Source: Desulfobacterium sp. (GTDB lineage: Bacteria > Desulfobacterota > Desulfobacteria > Desulfobacterales > Desulfobacteraceae). Taken from it: a stretch of 64,000 nt of DNA. Position 1 is the first letter of the stretch. The number at the start of each line of letters is the position of its first letter. The notes beneath the pieces are model-generated. The model was not told the DNA's origin. It saw only the letters and a program-made list of their open reading frames with translations, and ran no database searches. Made by a program: the position numbers and the translations under genes. Location of the stretch: NCBI GenBank assembly GCA_030145245.1, contig JAQYWC010000033.1:124001-188000 (forward strand), in the 5' to 3' direction. Below are positions 52,544 through 61,888 of this stretch, piece by piece.

Positions 52544-55500
52544 TCATATCATTGCCCGGATTTTAAGGCCCATGGCGTCCAGCCGCTTGGGAGAGATCTT
52601 CACCAGGGTCTTGAGTTCCTGGGCAAATACCGAGACCTTGTACTCTTCGATCATCCAGAAAAAGTTTTCAACGGCCTCGGCTTTTTCCGGGGAGGAATCC
52701 CTGGAAAGGCCTTCCACCATGGCGTTGAGCTTTGCGGTGTATCGTTCCACAAGCTCTCCCTTGGCTGCATCCTTGACCGGTTCCACCGCCCCCCGTTCCG
52801 CCCGGATCCTGACAGCTGCCACATAGCGCTCCATCTTCTTGATCCTGGAAAAATCATAGAGATCCGGAAATGCCTCCGGCAGCAGGGATCCCAGATCCTG
52901 TTGCAGCTTTTTAGCCATGGCAAGCCCTGCCGGCCTGTTATGGAGCTTGAGAACCAGGCTCTTGAGAAAGGCGGATGTCCTCTCATGCTCATCACAAAGG
53001 CTCACCACGGTTTTCATCAATTCCTCCCCCCGGCTGTAGAGGGAGGGCAACTGCTGTTTTGCCCAGGCCACAAACGCCTGCTCGCTCCGGAGATCCCTGG
53101 AAAAGAGCTCCCGGATCACACAGTTGACAAGGGATTTCTGCAACCTTTCCCATCCCCCGAACCTGGGGGCAGCTTTCTTAAGACTGTTCCAACGTCTCAC
53201 ATCCTTTTTAAGGGCCTTGAAATCGCTCTCATAGCAAAGCGTATACAGGTGCTGGATGCCGTTCAGATGGGATTGGCGTGCTTCGCTCTCGGATTTAAAC
53301 AACCTGAGGCTCACCCCATCCGTTTCAGAGCTTAAGCCGTAAAAAACGTTGTAGGAAACCTCCTGGCCCTGGCCCAGGAGAACAGGCGCTGAGATATCGC
53401 CGAAATCCCAGGAGACAACCCCGGTTCGCTCGAACCGCTTTCTGGCCTTCTCAAAAAGGTGGTCCTGGGCACCGGCATCCGAGGCATACTCCTGGAGCAG
53501 GTCGTTTTCCCTGGATGCTGCAAGCTCCTTACCTTTGGAATCAGTGATGGAGATGCGCATCTTCAGATGGTCGTCAAGGTCACTGTCAGACCATGCCGAT
53601 GCCGGGATATCCGCGTTGAACCGTTCCTTTACAAAGCGGCTCAGCTCGGCAAACAGGGGCCGGTCCGACCCGGGCATCTCTGTTGCGATGATCTGGGCCT
53701 TGTCAGATGCAGGCACAAGCTTAACCCGGTATCTTTTCGGAAGGGCCTTAATCAGGGCCGAGATCTTTTCCTTAAAAAGACCTGGGACCAGCCGCTCCAT
53801 GGTACCGACCGCCACCGAGGCCGCAGACACGGCAGGCACCTTGACCGTAACGCCGTCCGTTTCCTTTCCCGGTTCAAACCCGTACTCAAGCTTGAAGTTT
53901 CCTCCGCCCATCTCCAGGGTATCCGGGAATTTCGAGAGCTCCTCCCGGGCAAGGGACTTCTTTTGAAGATCCGCCAGGGTCATCCTCAGGAATGCGTCCG
54001 AACCCTTGTCCTTGAGGAACTTGGCAAAAGTGGCAAGGTTTGAGAAATTCGAGTCAAGCCGCTCCTGGTAGAAAAGGAAGATATCATCCTCGGTGGCTAC
54101 AATGTCCCGTTTCCGGGTCTTCTCCTCCATCTTGCGAAGCTCGTCAATCAGGGCCTGGTTGCGTTCCATGAAGGGTAACGGTCTTGCCACCTCCTGCTCC
54201 ACAAGGGCGTGACGGATAAAAATCTCGCCTGCCTCCGTGGGATTAATCCTGCCGTAGGCCACGGTTCGTTCGGGCACGATCACAAGACCGAACAGGGAGA
54301 CCTGCTCTGTTGCCACCACTTCCCCCCGCCGCTTCTCCCAGCGCGGGGAGGACCAGGTGCGGGTCAACAGATCCTTACCAATCTCCTCGAGCCACCCGGG
54401 ATCGATGGTTGCGGCGGTCCTTGCAAAGAGCTTGGTGGTTTCCACAAACTCGGCCGCAACGATCCAGGCACCAGCCTTGCCGTACAGGCCGGACCCCGGA
54501 AAGATAACCGCGGTCTGCCCCTTGGCGGCAGTGTAGATATTTTTCTCCTTTTTCCTTGCGATGTTTGCAAGGTATCCGGACAGAAAGCTCTTGTGAAGGG
54601 CTGTATAAAAGGGACCGCCCAGTTGAAAGTCCTTGGCTTTGAGTCCCTTTGTCCCGTCCTGTAAAGCAACCCGGTTTTCCCCTTTGATCTTGTGCTCTTT
54701 CAGGACCGAGCGGATCTGGCGCTGGATATCCCCCCACTCCCTCAAGCGCTTGAAGGAGAGAAAATTATCCTTGCAGAAACGCCTCACCTTCCCCCGGGTC
54801 TTGAGGGACCGTTCGGCCGATTGATAGGCCTTCCAGATATTGAGAAGGGTCACAAAGTCCGATGCGGGATCCTTGAAAACCGCGTGCATCTGGTCGGCGT
54901 GCTGGGCCTTGTCCTGGGGCCGCTGCCGGGGATCGGCAATGGAGAGGGCAGAAACGATGGTGACGGCCTCATCAAGGCAGCCCTGGCTGTCGGCCTCGAG
55001 AAGAATCCTGGACAGCTTGGGATCCACTGGTATCCCGGCCATGATCCTGCCCCGGCCGGTGAGCTGGTGGTCGGTTTTCTGTCGTTTGTTGCCCTGCTTC
55101 CGGGTGATGGCGCCAAGTTCAAGGAGGGTGTCAAATCCATCCTTGATGCTCTTGGGTGACGGTGCATCGATGAACGGGAATGAAGCCACATTTCCAAGCT
55201 TCAAAGAGATCATCCTCAGAATCACCTCGGCAAGGTTGCTCCTCAGGATCTCAGGCGAGGTAAAAAATGGCCGGGAGTTGAACTCATCCTCATCATAGAG
55301 ACGGATGCATATTCCGTTGGCCACCCTGCCGCACCGGCCCATTCTCTGGTTGGCGCTGCTCTGGGACACGGGTTTGACCGGAAGAGCCGTAGTCCTGGTC
55401 CTGGGCGAGTAGTGAAGAATCCTGGCAAGGCCCGCATCCACCACGTATTTGATGCCGGGGATGGTAAGAGAGGTCTCGGCCACGTTGGTGGACACGATGA

Positions 55501-56557
55501 TCTTCCGGCCCACCCCCCGGGTGAAAACCCGGGCCTGGTCCCTGGCAGAAAGCCGTGCAAACAACGGAAGCACCACCACGCCACGATAACCGCGTCCCTG
55601 GATCAACTCAATGGTCTCTTCGATGTCCCGCTCCGTGGGCATGAACACCAGGACATCGCCTGTTCGGGACTCCCGCTGGATCTCATCCACCGCCCTTGCG
55701 GCCGCTTCCACATACCCCTGGTCGTCCTGGTCAGACTCCTCGGGATTTTCAAGGGGTCTGTACCTCAACTCCACGGGAAACATCCGGCCGGACACCTCGA
55801 TCACCGGGGCGTTGTCAAAGGCCTTGGAAAACTTCTCCGTATCAATGGTGGCAGAGGTGATCACCAGGGTGAGATCCGGCCGCTTCTTAACAAGCGTGCG
55901 CAGAATTCCCAGGGTGAAATCGATATTCAGGCTGCGCTCGTGGGCCTCGTCAACGATGATGGTGTCATACTCGCTCAGGAAGGGATCTTTCTGGGTTTCG
56001 GCAAGAAGGATTCCGTCCGTCATGATCTTGATGATGGCGTTTTTACTGGATCGATCATCGAACCGGATCTTGTATCCCACAGCATCCCCGGTTTCCTGGC
56101 CCAGCTCCTCGGCCACCCGGGCGGCAACATTGATGGCTGCAATTCGCCTGGGCTGGGTGCAACCGATCTTTCCGGCGGCGCCCCTGCCGGCAGCCATGCA
56201 GAACTTCGGAATCTGGGTCGTCTTTCCCGAGCCCGTCTCCCCGGAGATGATCACCACCCGATGGTGTTTCAGGGCGTGGATAATCTCCTCTTTCTTCTGG
56301 GTAATGGGAAGCTCGGGGATATAGGTAATCCGGGGCATGGCTGCCTTTCGTTTCTCCCGGGCTTCCCGGGATCGTTCTGCCCGTTTCCCAAGACCGGCAA
56401 GCCGCTTTTCAATCGCCTCTGCCGGCTGTCCCTTTTTAATATCCTGCCTGACCCCTCGAATCCCCCGGATCAGGGGTCCACGGTCAACGCACATCACGGT
56501 AGACACTAATTTTTCAATCTTTTTAACTCTTTTCATGGTCTGAGCATAGTAGTACAC
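52544..56557 (-). CDS. hrpA: ATP-dependent RNA helicase HrpA
   Basis: HrpA (1337 aa) is a DEAH-box helicase involved in RNA processing. It has Walker A GETGSGKTTQIPKF near residue 98, DEAHERSLN near 200, SATIDTEKF, VSTNVAETSLTIPGI and QRMGRCGR, followed by helicase-associated and OB-fold regions and a long C-terminal domain of the HrpA type. Length matches the ~1300-residue family. The start ATG 56557 is plausible; a Met downstream near MKRVKKIEKLV would also fit. Confidence 0.95.
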   Translation of the reverse strand: MYYYAQTMKRVKKIEKLVSTVMCVDRGPLIRGIRGVRQDIKKGQPAEAIEKRLAGLGKRAERSREAREKRKAAMPRITYIPELPITQKKEEIIHALKHHRVVIISGETGSGKTTQIPKFCMAAGRGAAGKIGCTQPRRIAAINVAARVAEELGQETGDAVGYKIRFDDRSSKNAIIKIMTDGILLAETQKDPFLSEYDTIIVDEAHERSLNIDFTLGILRTLVKKRPDLTLVITSATIDTEKFSKAFDNAPVIEVSGRMFPVELRYRPLENPEESDQDDQGYVEAAARAVDEIQRESRTGDVLVFMPTERDIEETIELIQGRGYRGVVVLPLFARLSARDQARVFTRGVGRKIIVSTNVAETSLTIPGIKYVVDAGLARILHYSPRTRTTALPVKPVSQSSANQRMGRCGRVANGICIRLYDEDEFNSRPFFTSPEILRSNLAEVILRMISLKLGNVASFPFIDAPSPKSIKDGFDTLLELGAITRKQGNKRQKTDHQLTGRGRIMAGIPVDPKLSRILLEADSQGCLDEAVTIVSALSIADPRQRPQDKAQHADQMHAVFKDPASDFVTLLNIWKAYQSAERSLKTRGKVRRFCKDNFLSFKRLREWGDIQRQIRSVLKEHKIKGENRVALQDGTKGLKAKDFQLGGPFYTALHKSFLSGYLANIARKKEKNIYTAAKGQTAVIFPGSGLYGKAGAWIVAAEFVETTKLFARTAATIDPGWLEEIGKDLLTRTWSSPRWEKRRGEVVATEQVSLFGLVIVPERTVAYGRINPTEAGEIFIRHALVEQEVARPLPFMERNQALIDELRKMEEKTRKRDIVATEDDIFLFYQERLDSNFSNLATFAKFLKDKGSDAFLRMTLADLQKKSLAREELSKFPDTLEMGGGNFKLEYGFEPGKETDGVTVKVPAVSAASVAVGTMERLVPGLFKEKISALIKALPKRYRVKLVPASDKAQIIATEMPGSDRPLFAELSRFVKERFNADIPASAWSDSDLDDHLKMRISITDSKGKELAASRENDLLQEYASDAGAQDHLFEKARKRFERTGVVSWDFGDISAPVLLGQGQEVSYNVFYGLSSETDGVSLRLFKSESEARQSHLNGIQHLYTLCYESDFKALKKDVRRWNSLKKAAPRFGGWERLQKSLVNCVIRELFSRDLRSEQAFVAWAKQQLPSLYSRGEELMKTVVSLCDEHERTSAFLKSLVLKLHNRPAGLAMAKKLQQDLGSLLPEAFPDLYDFSRIKKMERYVAAVRIRAERGAVEPVKDAAKGELVERYTAKLNAMVEGLSRDSSPEKAEAVENFFWMIEEYKVSVFAQELKTLVKISPKRLDAMGLKIRAMI

Positions 56558-56835
56558 AGATACAAATTGTCAATTCCCGGGATAGAGATCGCAATTCGCA
56601 ACAGGTTAAAAAAAACTGTCCTCTCCAGCCTGCCCACGCCTTAAACAGAGAGCTTTAGGAGTATTTACCCAAAAACCCCGCTCTCGTCCTTGTCCACTTT
56701 CTTGTAAAATATGTTGACATGCACGAAATAATAGGAGAGAAAAACAATGATATTTCATAGATCAGTGTAGGTGTTATCGAATGCTCAAAGTGTTTATACG
56801 CTTAAGTTTCAAAATAATACGGAGGATAGTACAGC
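56558..56835. other. Divergent intergenic region hrpA / selenoprotein gene
   Basis: This 278-bp AT-rich gap holds promoters for both genes. TTGACA occurs at 56714-56719 but no -10 box at normal distance follows. A seven-codon ATG...TAG frame (56747-56770) with an upstream AGGAGAG is present; it may be chance. The selenoprotein gene has GGAGGA about 12 bp before its ATG. Confidence 0.45.
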
Positions 56836-58155
56836 ATGGGTGATGCAGCTATTAAAATTGGAGGAAAGAGAAAGAGCGTTTTTAAGGATAAGGTGATGGA
56901 GCTTCTGCCGGACGGCGGAAATCTCAACGCCTGCCTTACCTGCGGAGCATGTGCCTCGGGTTGTCCTGCAACAGGTCTTGCAGGCATGGATCCGAGAAAG
57001 TTCCTGAGGATGGCGTCTCTTGGTATGGATGAGGAGATCCTGAGTTCCGACTGGATCTGGATGTGCACACAGTGCCAGAGATGCGTCTATGTTTGCCCGA
57101 TGCAGATCAACATCCCTCAGCTGGTCTTTAATGCAAGGGCGTCAATTCCCCGGGAAGAGCGACCCAAGGGTATCCTGGGATCCTGTGATGCAGCCCTGGC
57201 CAACGAGTCAGGCAGCGCCATGGCGACCCCTGTGGACGATTTCGTGTTTGTTGTAGGCGACGTTCTCGAAGAGTACCAGGAGTCCCAGCCCGAATTTGCA
57301 GACATGGAAGCGCCCATTGACAAACCCGGTGCCGAATTTGTCCTGAACCAGAACTCAAGGGAGCCTGTTACAGAGCCCGACGAGATGGTGCCCCTTTGGA
57401 AGATCCTGCACACGGTAGGCGCCAACTGGACATACACCAGCAAGGGATGGGCAGGAGAGAACTACTGTCTCTTCCTCTCCGACGATGATGCCTGGAAACA
57501 TCTGACAACCCAGACTGCCGAGGCGGCAGAGCAAGTGGGGTGTAAGACGTTCATGAACACCGAGTGAGGGCACATCACATTCTCAGTCCTGGCAGGACTG
57601 AAAAAGTTCGACATCGACCACAGCTTTCAGGTCAAGAACATCTACGAGTACTATGCAAAGTGGATCAGGGAAGGAAAACTCAAGGTAAACTCAGACTGGA
57701 ACAAGGATCTGAAGGTCAAGTTTACGGTACAGGATCCCTGTCAGATCGTGCGTAAAACCTTTGGCGACGACATTGCCGACGACCTGCGGTTTGTTGTCAA
57801 GTCCGTTGTCGGAGAAGAGAACTTCATCGACATGACTCCCAACAAATCCAACAACTTCTGCTGCGGCGGCGGCGGCGGATTCCTCCAGTCAGGTTTCAAG
57901 GAGGAGAGACTCGCCTACGGACAGACTAAGGACAACCAGATCCAGACCACCAAGGCCGACTACTGCATCGCAGCCTGTCATAACTGCCACGCCCAGATCC
58001 ACGAACTGAGCGAGCACTTTGGCGGAGAGTACGGCGTTGTCCATCTCTGGACCCTGATCTGCCTCTCTTTAGGTATCCTCGGCCCCAACGAGCGGGAATA
58101 CCTCAATGACGATCTCAAGCAGGTGAACGTATTCCATCCTGAGACAGAGATGTAA
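56836..58155 (+). CDS. HdrC/HdrD-DsrK-like iron-sulfur selenoprotein (in-frame UGA = Sec244)
   Basis: Read through TGA at 57565-57567, one frame of 440 codons gives a 439-aa protein; the two halves otherwise appear as separate open frames (56836-57567 and 57748-58155). The N-terminus has two 4Fe-4S motifs, CLTCGACASGCP (Cys33-43) and CTQCQRCVYVCP (Cys77-87), as in HdrC. The C-terminus has a CCG domain: Cys302, Cys342-Cys343 and CHNC (381-384). The UGA sits in KTFMNTE-U-GH, where HdrD/DsrK-like proteins usually have Cys in a TECGH-type motif. A perfect hairpin follows 15 nt later. The protein probably passes electrons in a heterodisulfide/DsrC-like or related thiol pathway in the cytoplasm. 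The partner is unknown. Confidence 0.88.
57565..57601 (+). promoter_or_regulatory. UGA codon and candidate bacterial SECIS hairpin
   Basis: After the UGA, TCAGTCC-TGGCA-GGACTGA (57583-57601) forms a perfect 7-bp stem with a 5-nt loop. The loop has G at its second and third positions, about 26 nt from the UGA, within the distance range known for bacterial SECIS elements recognised by SelB. The stem lies inside the coding sequence and would not be needed for a simple stop. Confidence 0.78.
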
Positions 58156-58182
58156 AACAAAAGTTCACCGACACAATAGAGA

Positions 58183-58219
58183 GCCCTGGACCGGATTTTT
58201 CCGATCCAGGGCTTTTTTT
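58183..58219 (+). terminator. Rho-independent terminator after the selenoprotein gene
   Basis: A stem GCCCTGGA / TCCAGGGC extended by CGGA / TCCG, around a TTTT-containing loop, is followed by seven T residues. It lies 28 bp past the TAA, which supports 58155 as the true end of the read-through frame. Confidence 0.93.
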
Positions 58220-58227
58220 ATATCGAC

Positions 58228-58291
58228 AGGGGTCAGGATTAGCTTATTGAGATCATGGCTCATCCCCTTGAATCTAACAACAATAAGCTAA
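58228..58291. repeat. REP/MITE-like element (AGGGGTCAGG family), degenerate copy
   Basis: Left end AGGGGTCAGGATTAGCTTAT, interior with CCCCTTGAATCTAAC-CAATAAGCTAA. It parallels the element at 58299-58372 directly, so the two are a tandem pair about 71 bp apart. The right terminus is incomplete. Confidence 0.85.
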
Positions 58292-58298
58292 TATACAT

Positions 58299-58372
58299 AG
58301 GGGTCAGGCTTAGCTTATTACGTAATTGCTCGGCCCCTTGGGTTTAATGACAATAAGCTAAGCCTGACCCCT
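58299..58372. repeat. REP/MITE-like element with perfect 21-bp terminal inverted repeats
   Basis: The left arm (58299-58319, beginning AGGGGTCAGGCTTAGC) and right arm (58352-58372) are exact inverse complements over 21 bp around a 32-bp interior. The right arm overlaps the last codons and stop of the convergent VanZ-like gene. It has no coding capacity and is best seen as a non-autonomous, transposase-dependent repeat; no such enzyme is in the window. Confidence 0.88.
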
Positions 58373-58741
58373 TATCCTAAAAATTTTTGAGTAGGCGATC
58401 ACCCCAAGAATACTGCCCAGGAGATCGGCAACAGCGTCAAAAACATCTGCACACCGCTCGGCAACAAAGCCCTGGTGGATCTCGTCGCTGACGCCAAAGA
58501 GGGTTGAGAACACAATGGCAGCAAGGATGACGCCTTGGCGGGAAAGGTTCAGCGACTCCTGGGCAAGGGCCCTTACGACAAGGGCACCCAGGAGGCCATA
58601 GCCCCCAAGGTGCATGACCTTGTCTGAAAACGCAAAGGCTGGCAGGGATTCAAAAGAAGCCGAGGATGACTGCCAGAAGATAAAACCGCAATAGGCCACC
58701 ACGGGCAGCCTGTAGACCAGGGTCTTCCTCAGCCGTGACAT
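58358..58741 (-). CDS. VanZ-like membrane protein (C-terminus ends in a repeat)
   Basis: This 127-aa protein has about four hydrophobic segments and the VanZ-family signature GVSDEIHQGFVAERCADVFDAVADLLGS (near residues 83-110). VanZ-like proteins are of uncertain function; one confers low-level teicoplanin resistance. The final RGQA and TAG stop are encoded within the right arm of the adjacent inverted-repeat element, so the original end has been altered. It is 4 bp downstream of thrS and likely co-transcribed. Confidence 0.82.
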   Translation of the reverse strand: MSRLRKTLVYRLPVVAYCGFIFWQSSSASFESLPAFAFSDKVMHLGGYGLLGALVVRALAQESLNLSRQGVILAAIVFSTLFGVSDEIHQGFVAERCADVFDAVADLLGSILGVIAYSKIFRIRGQA

Positions 58742-58745
58742 GGAT

Positions 58746-60656
58746 TTAAAGAATTTCCCCTTCCAGGGTCCTTGCCTTGATGTGCTGGAGCACGGGCTTG
58801 ATGAAATCCTCCATGGTAAGTCCCATTCTCACCTTGCCGTCCAGGGTCCTTACGCTCAGGGTTGAGCTCTCCCTCTCCTTCTCCCCGATGGTGAGGATCA
58901 GGGGCACGTAGTTGACCTGGGCCTCCCGGATCTTCTTTTTCAGGCTCTCGGTCCTTGTATCAACCTCACAGCGAATGCCCTGGGCTTCGAGCTCAGCCTT
59001 CACAGCTTCGGCATGGCCGGTGAGTTCGTCGTTGATGGGCAGGATCACTGCCTGGACAGGGGCGAGCCAAAGGGGGAATTTCCCGGCAAAATGCTCCACC
59101 AGAATACCGAAGAACCGCTCGATGGATCCATATATCACCCGATGGATCATGACCGGTCGGTGCTTTTCGTTGTCCGCTCCCTTGTAGTTCAGATCAAAGC
59201 GCTCGGGCAGAGCCATATCCAGCTGAATGGTGCCGCACTGCCAGGTTCTTCCCAGGGCGTCCTTAATGTGGATATCGATCTTGGGACCGTAAAACGCGCC
59301 GTCCCCCTCGTTGATGACATACTCTTTGCCATACTTGTCCAGGGCGTTTTTCAGGCCGTTTGTGGCCTCTTCCCACCGCTCATCCGATCCGATGGACTTC
59401 TTGGGCCGGGTGGACAGCTCCAGATGAAAGCCGAGGCCGAACCTGGAGTATACCCGTTCAACCAGCTGGAGCACACCGAGGATCTCGCCTTCGATCTGGT
59501 CCGGAGTCATGAAGATGTGAGCATCGTCCTGGTGAAAGGCCCTGACCCGGAAAAGTCCGGACAAGGCGCCGGAAAGCTCGTGGCGGTGAACCAGCCCGAT
59601 CTCTCCTGCCCGCAACGGAAGATCCCGGTAGGAGTGGGACTCTGTCTTGTAGAGGATCATCCCTCCGGGACAGTTCATGGGCTTGATGGCATACTCCTCC
59701 TCGTCCACAACCGAGGTGTACATGTTCTCCCGGTAGTTCTCCCAGTGCCCGCTCTTTTCCCACAGGTGGCGGCTGAGCATCACCGGGGTCTTGGTCTCCA
59801 CATAGCCTGAGGCCCTGTGCTCGTCCCGCCAGTAGTCAAGGAGGGCGTTCCACATATCCATGCCCTTGGCGTGGAAGAACGGCATGCCGGCAGCCTCCTG
59901 GTGAAAGCTGAACAGGCCCATCCGGGTACCGATCTTTCGATGGTCCCGCTTCTTGGCCTCTTCGATCATGTGGATATACTGCTTGAGCTCTTTTTTGTCA
60001 AAAAAGGCAGTGCCGTAGAGCCGCTGGAGCTGCTCCCGCTCCTGGTCCGCCCGCCAGTAGGCACCCGAGGTCTTCATGAGCTTGACCCCCTTGATCATCC
60101 CGGTCTGGGGAATGTGGGGTCCCCGGCAGAGATCGATGAACCCGCCCTGCTTGTAGATGGAGATGGTCTCATCCTTAAGCTCCTTGATCAGCTCCACCTT
60201 GTAGGGGTTGTCCTTGAACATCTCAAGGGCCTCATCCTTGGAAACCACGGACCGCTCAAAAGGTTTCTTGGCCTTGATGATCTTTTGCATCTCAGCCTCA
60301 ATGGCCGGAAAATCATCCTCGGAGATGGGGGCCATGTCGATGTCATAGTAGAAACCGTCTTCCACAACAGGACCGATGGTGAGTTTTGCGTCGTTGTAGA
60401 GATTCTGTACCGCCTCGGCCATAACATGGGCACAACTGTGGCGGAGAATCTCCACTGCCTCGGCATCCCTGGTGGTGATGAGGCGAAGGTTACAATCCTC
60501 CCGGATCTCTTGGTCCAGGTCGAGAAGTTGCCCCTCAATCTCCATGGCCACGCAATTTCTGGCAAACCCTTCGGAAATACCCCTTGCCACATCCATGCCT
60601 TTGGGATACTCTTCAAAAGTCTTTATACTGTTGTCAGGAAATGTTATATTGATCAT
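58746..60656 (-). CDS. thrS: Threonyl-tRNA synthetase
   Basis: ThrS (636 aa) charges tRNA-Thr. It has the N-terminal TGS-like domain (1-60), the editing domain with HSCAHVMAEAV and CRGPHIPQTG (residues ~75-190), the class II catalytic core with NCPGGMILY and FRVRAFHQDDAHIFMTPDQ, and the C-terminal anticodon-binding domain. Length is standard. It begins at 60656, 87 bp from the divergent rnd gene. Confidence 0.97.
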   Translation of the reverse strand: MINITFPDNSIKTFEEYPKGMDVARGISEGFARNCVAMEIEGQLLDLDQEIREDCNLRLITTRDAEAVEILRHSCAHVMAEAVQNLYNDAKLTIGPVVEDGFYYDIDMAPISEDDFPAIEAEMQKIIKAKKPFERSVVSKDEALEMFKDNPYKVELIKELKDETISIYKQGGFIDLCRGPHIPQTGMIKGVKLMKTSGAYWRADQEREQLQRLYGTAFFDKKELKQYIHMIEEAKKRDHRKIGTRMGLFSFHQEAAGMPFFHAKGMDMWNALLDYWRDEHRASGYVETKTPVMLSRHLWEKSGHWENYRENMYTSVVDEEEYAIKPMNCPGGMILYKTESHSYRDLPLRAGEIGLVHRHELSGALSGLFRVRAFHQDDAHIFMTPDQIEGEILGVLQLVERVYSRFGLGFHLELSTRPKKSIGSDERWEEATNGLKNALDKYGKEYVINEGDGAFYGPKIDIHIKDALGRTWQCGTIQLDMALPERFDLNYKGADNEKHRPVMIHRVIYGSIERFFGILVEHFAGKFPLWLAPVQAVILPINDELTGHAEAVKAELEAQGIRCEVDTRTESLKKKIREAQVNYVPLILTIGEKERESSTLSVRTLDGKVRMGLTMEDFIKPVLQHIKARTLEGEIL

Positions 60657-60743
60657 TTTAGTTATCCAATACTATAATGTTTAAAATTTTACTGATATAA
60701 AACAGAAACTCTATGGGAACTGCCCGAAACGGTCAAGAAAAAA

Positions 60744-61877
60744 ATGATTGAATATACGCTGATCAGCGATGATGTCGACCTTACCACCCGATGCAACCTG
60801 CTAAAAACGGAAAAAAAACTAGCCTTTGACCTGGAGGCCGACTCCATGCATCACTTCAAGGAGAAGGTGTGCTTGATCCAGGTGGCAGATTCCACGGACT
60901 CCTTTCTTGTGGATCCCCTGGCAATCGGAGATCTCTCCGCCCTTAAGCCGGTGTTTGAAGATCCCGCCATCACCAAGGTGTTCCACGGGGCGGACTTTGA
61001 TATCCGAAGCCTTGACAGGGATTTTAACATCCATGTCAACAACCTGTTTGACACGGAGATCGCCTGCCGGTTCCTGGGAATCCAGAAACGAAGCCTTGCC
61101 GCCCTGCTTGAGAAATATTTCGACCTCCATGTGGACAAGCGCTTCCAGAAGACAGACTGGTCCATCCGGCCCCTGTCAAAGGAGATGATCTCCTACAGCG
61201 TCAACGACGTGGCCTATCTTTTGGAACTCAGGGAGATCCTCCAGAAACGGCTCATTGACATGGGAAGACTTGCCTGGGCAGAAGAGGAGTTTGAGATCCA
61301 GACCCAGGTCAGGTACGAAAACAACGGAAACGATCCTCTGTTCCTGAAATTCAAGGGTGCGGGCAAGATGGGAAGAAGAAGCCTTGCCGTGCTGGAAAAT
61401 CTTCTACAGCTTCGGAAAAAGATCGCAAATGAGAAGGACAGGCCGCTGTTCAAAGTGATCAGTGCCGAATCCATCACCCGGATGGCGACCAACAAGCCCG
61501 ACTCCCTGAACCAGCTCAAGCAGACCCGGGCCCTCAGTCCCAGGCAGCTGGACATGTACGGGAATCACTGCGTTACGGCGATCACAAAGGGCCTTGAGCT
61601 TGCGGAGAAAGATCTTCCCCTCTACCCCAGGAAGCGAACTCCCGGGGTTGCCATGGAAGTGCCGGAACGGATACGCTCCCTCAAGGAGATGCGCATCAAC
61701 GCCAGCAACAGAACCGGAATCGAACCCGGGGTGCTCATCAACAACACCCTGATCACCGCCATTGCCGTTGCAGCACCCAGGACCAGCGAGGCTCTCAAAC
61801 AGGTGAACGGTATCCGGAACTGGCAGATGGAAGCCCTGAACGATGATATCTTAAGAACCCTCAGGATGTGCGCATAG
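60744..61877 (+). CDS. rnd: Ribonuclease D
   Basis: RNase D (377 aa) is a 3'-5' exonuclease that trims tRNA precursors. DEDDy residues are visible in LAFDLEADSMHHF, FHGADFDIRSLDR and SYSVNDVAYLLEL (about 27-155). HRDC-like helical domains follow (about 210-370). No other RNase D paralogue is in the window. It is 11 bp upstream of dapF. Confidence 0.93.
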   Translation: MIEYTLISDDVDLTTRCNLLKTEKKLAFDLEADSMHHFKEKVCLIQVADSTDSFLVDPLAIGDLSALKPVFEDPAITKVFHGADFDIRSLDRDFNIHVNNLFDTEIACRFLGIQKRSLAALLEKYFDLHVDKRFQKTDWSIRPLSKEMISYSVNDVAYLLELREILQKRLIDMGRLAWAEEEFEIQTQVRYENNGNDPLFLKFKGAGKMGRRSLAVLENLLQLRKKIANEKDRPLFKVISAESITRMATNKPDSLNQLKQTRALSPRQLDMYGNHCVTAITKGLELAEKDLPLYPRKRTPGVAMEVPERIRSLKEMRINASNRTGIEPGVLINNTLITAIAVAAPRTSEALKQVNGIRNWQMEALNDDILRTLRMCA

Positions 61878-61888
61878 CAGGAGATTTG

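Noticed and set aside
55412-56509. A 365-codon plus-strand open frame opposite hrpA
   Set aside because: Shadow of the helicase core, which has all expected motifs on the minus strand.
56747-56770. A seven-codon ATG...TAG frame with an upstream AGGAGAG before the selenoprotein gene
   Set aside because: Too short to tell from chance, no attenuator-like hairpin behind it; only mentioned in the gap entry.
57564-57755. A separate short open frame and a GTG start at 57748 as independent genes after the TGA
   Set aside because: The downstream frame is continuous with the upstream gene in the same frame, carries the missing half of a CCG-type iron-sulfur protein and has no good ribosome site of its own. 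Read-through at UGA explains it better than two genes or a frameshift.
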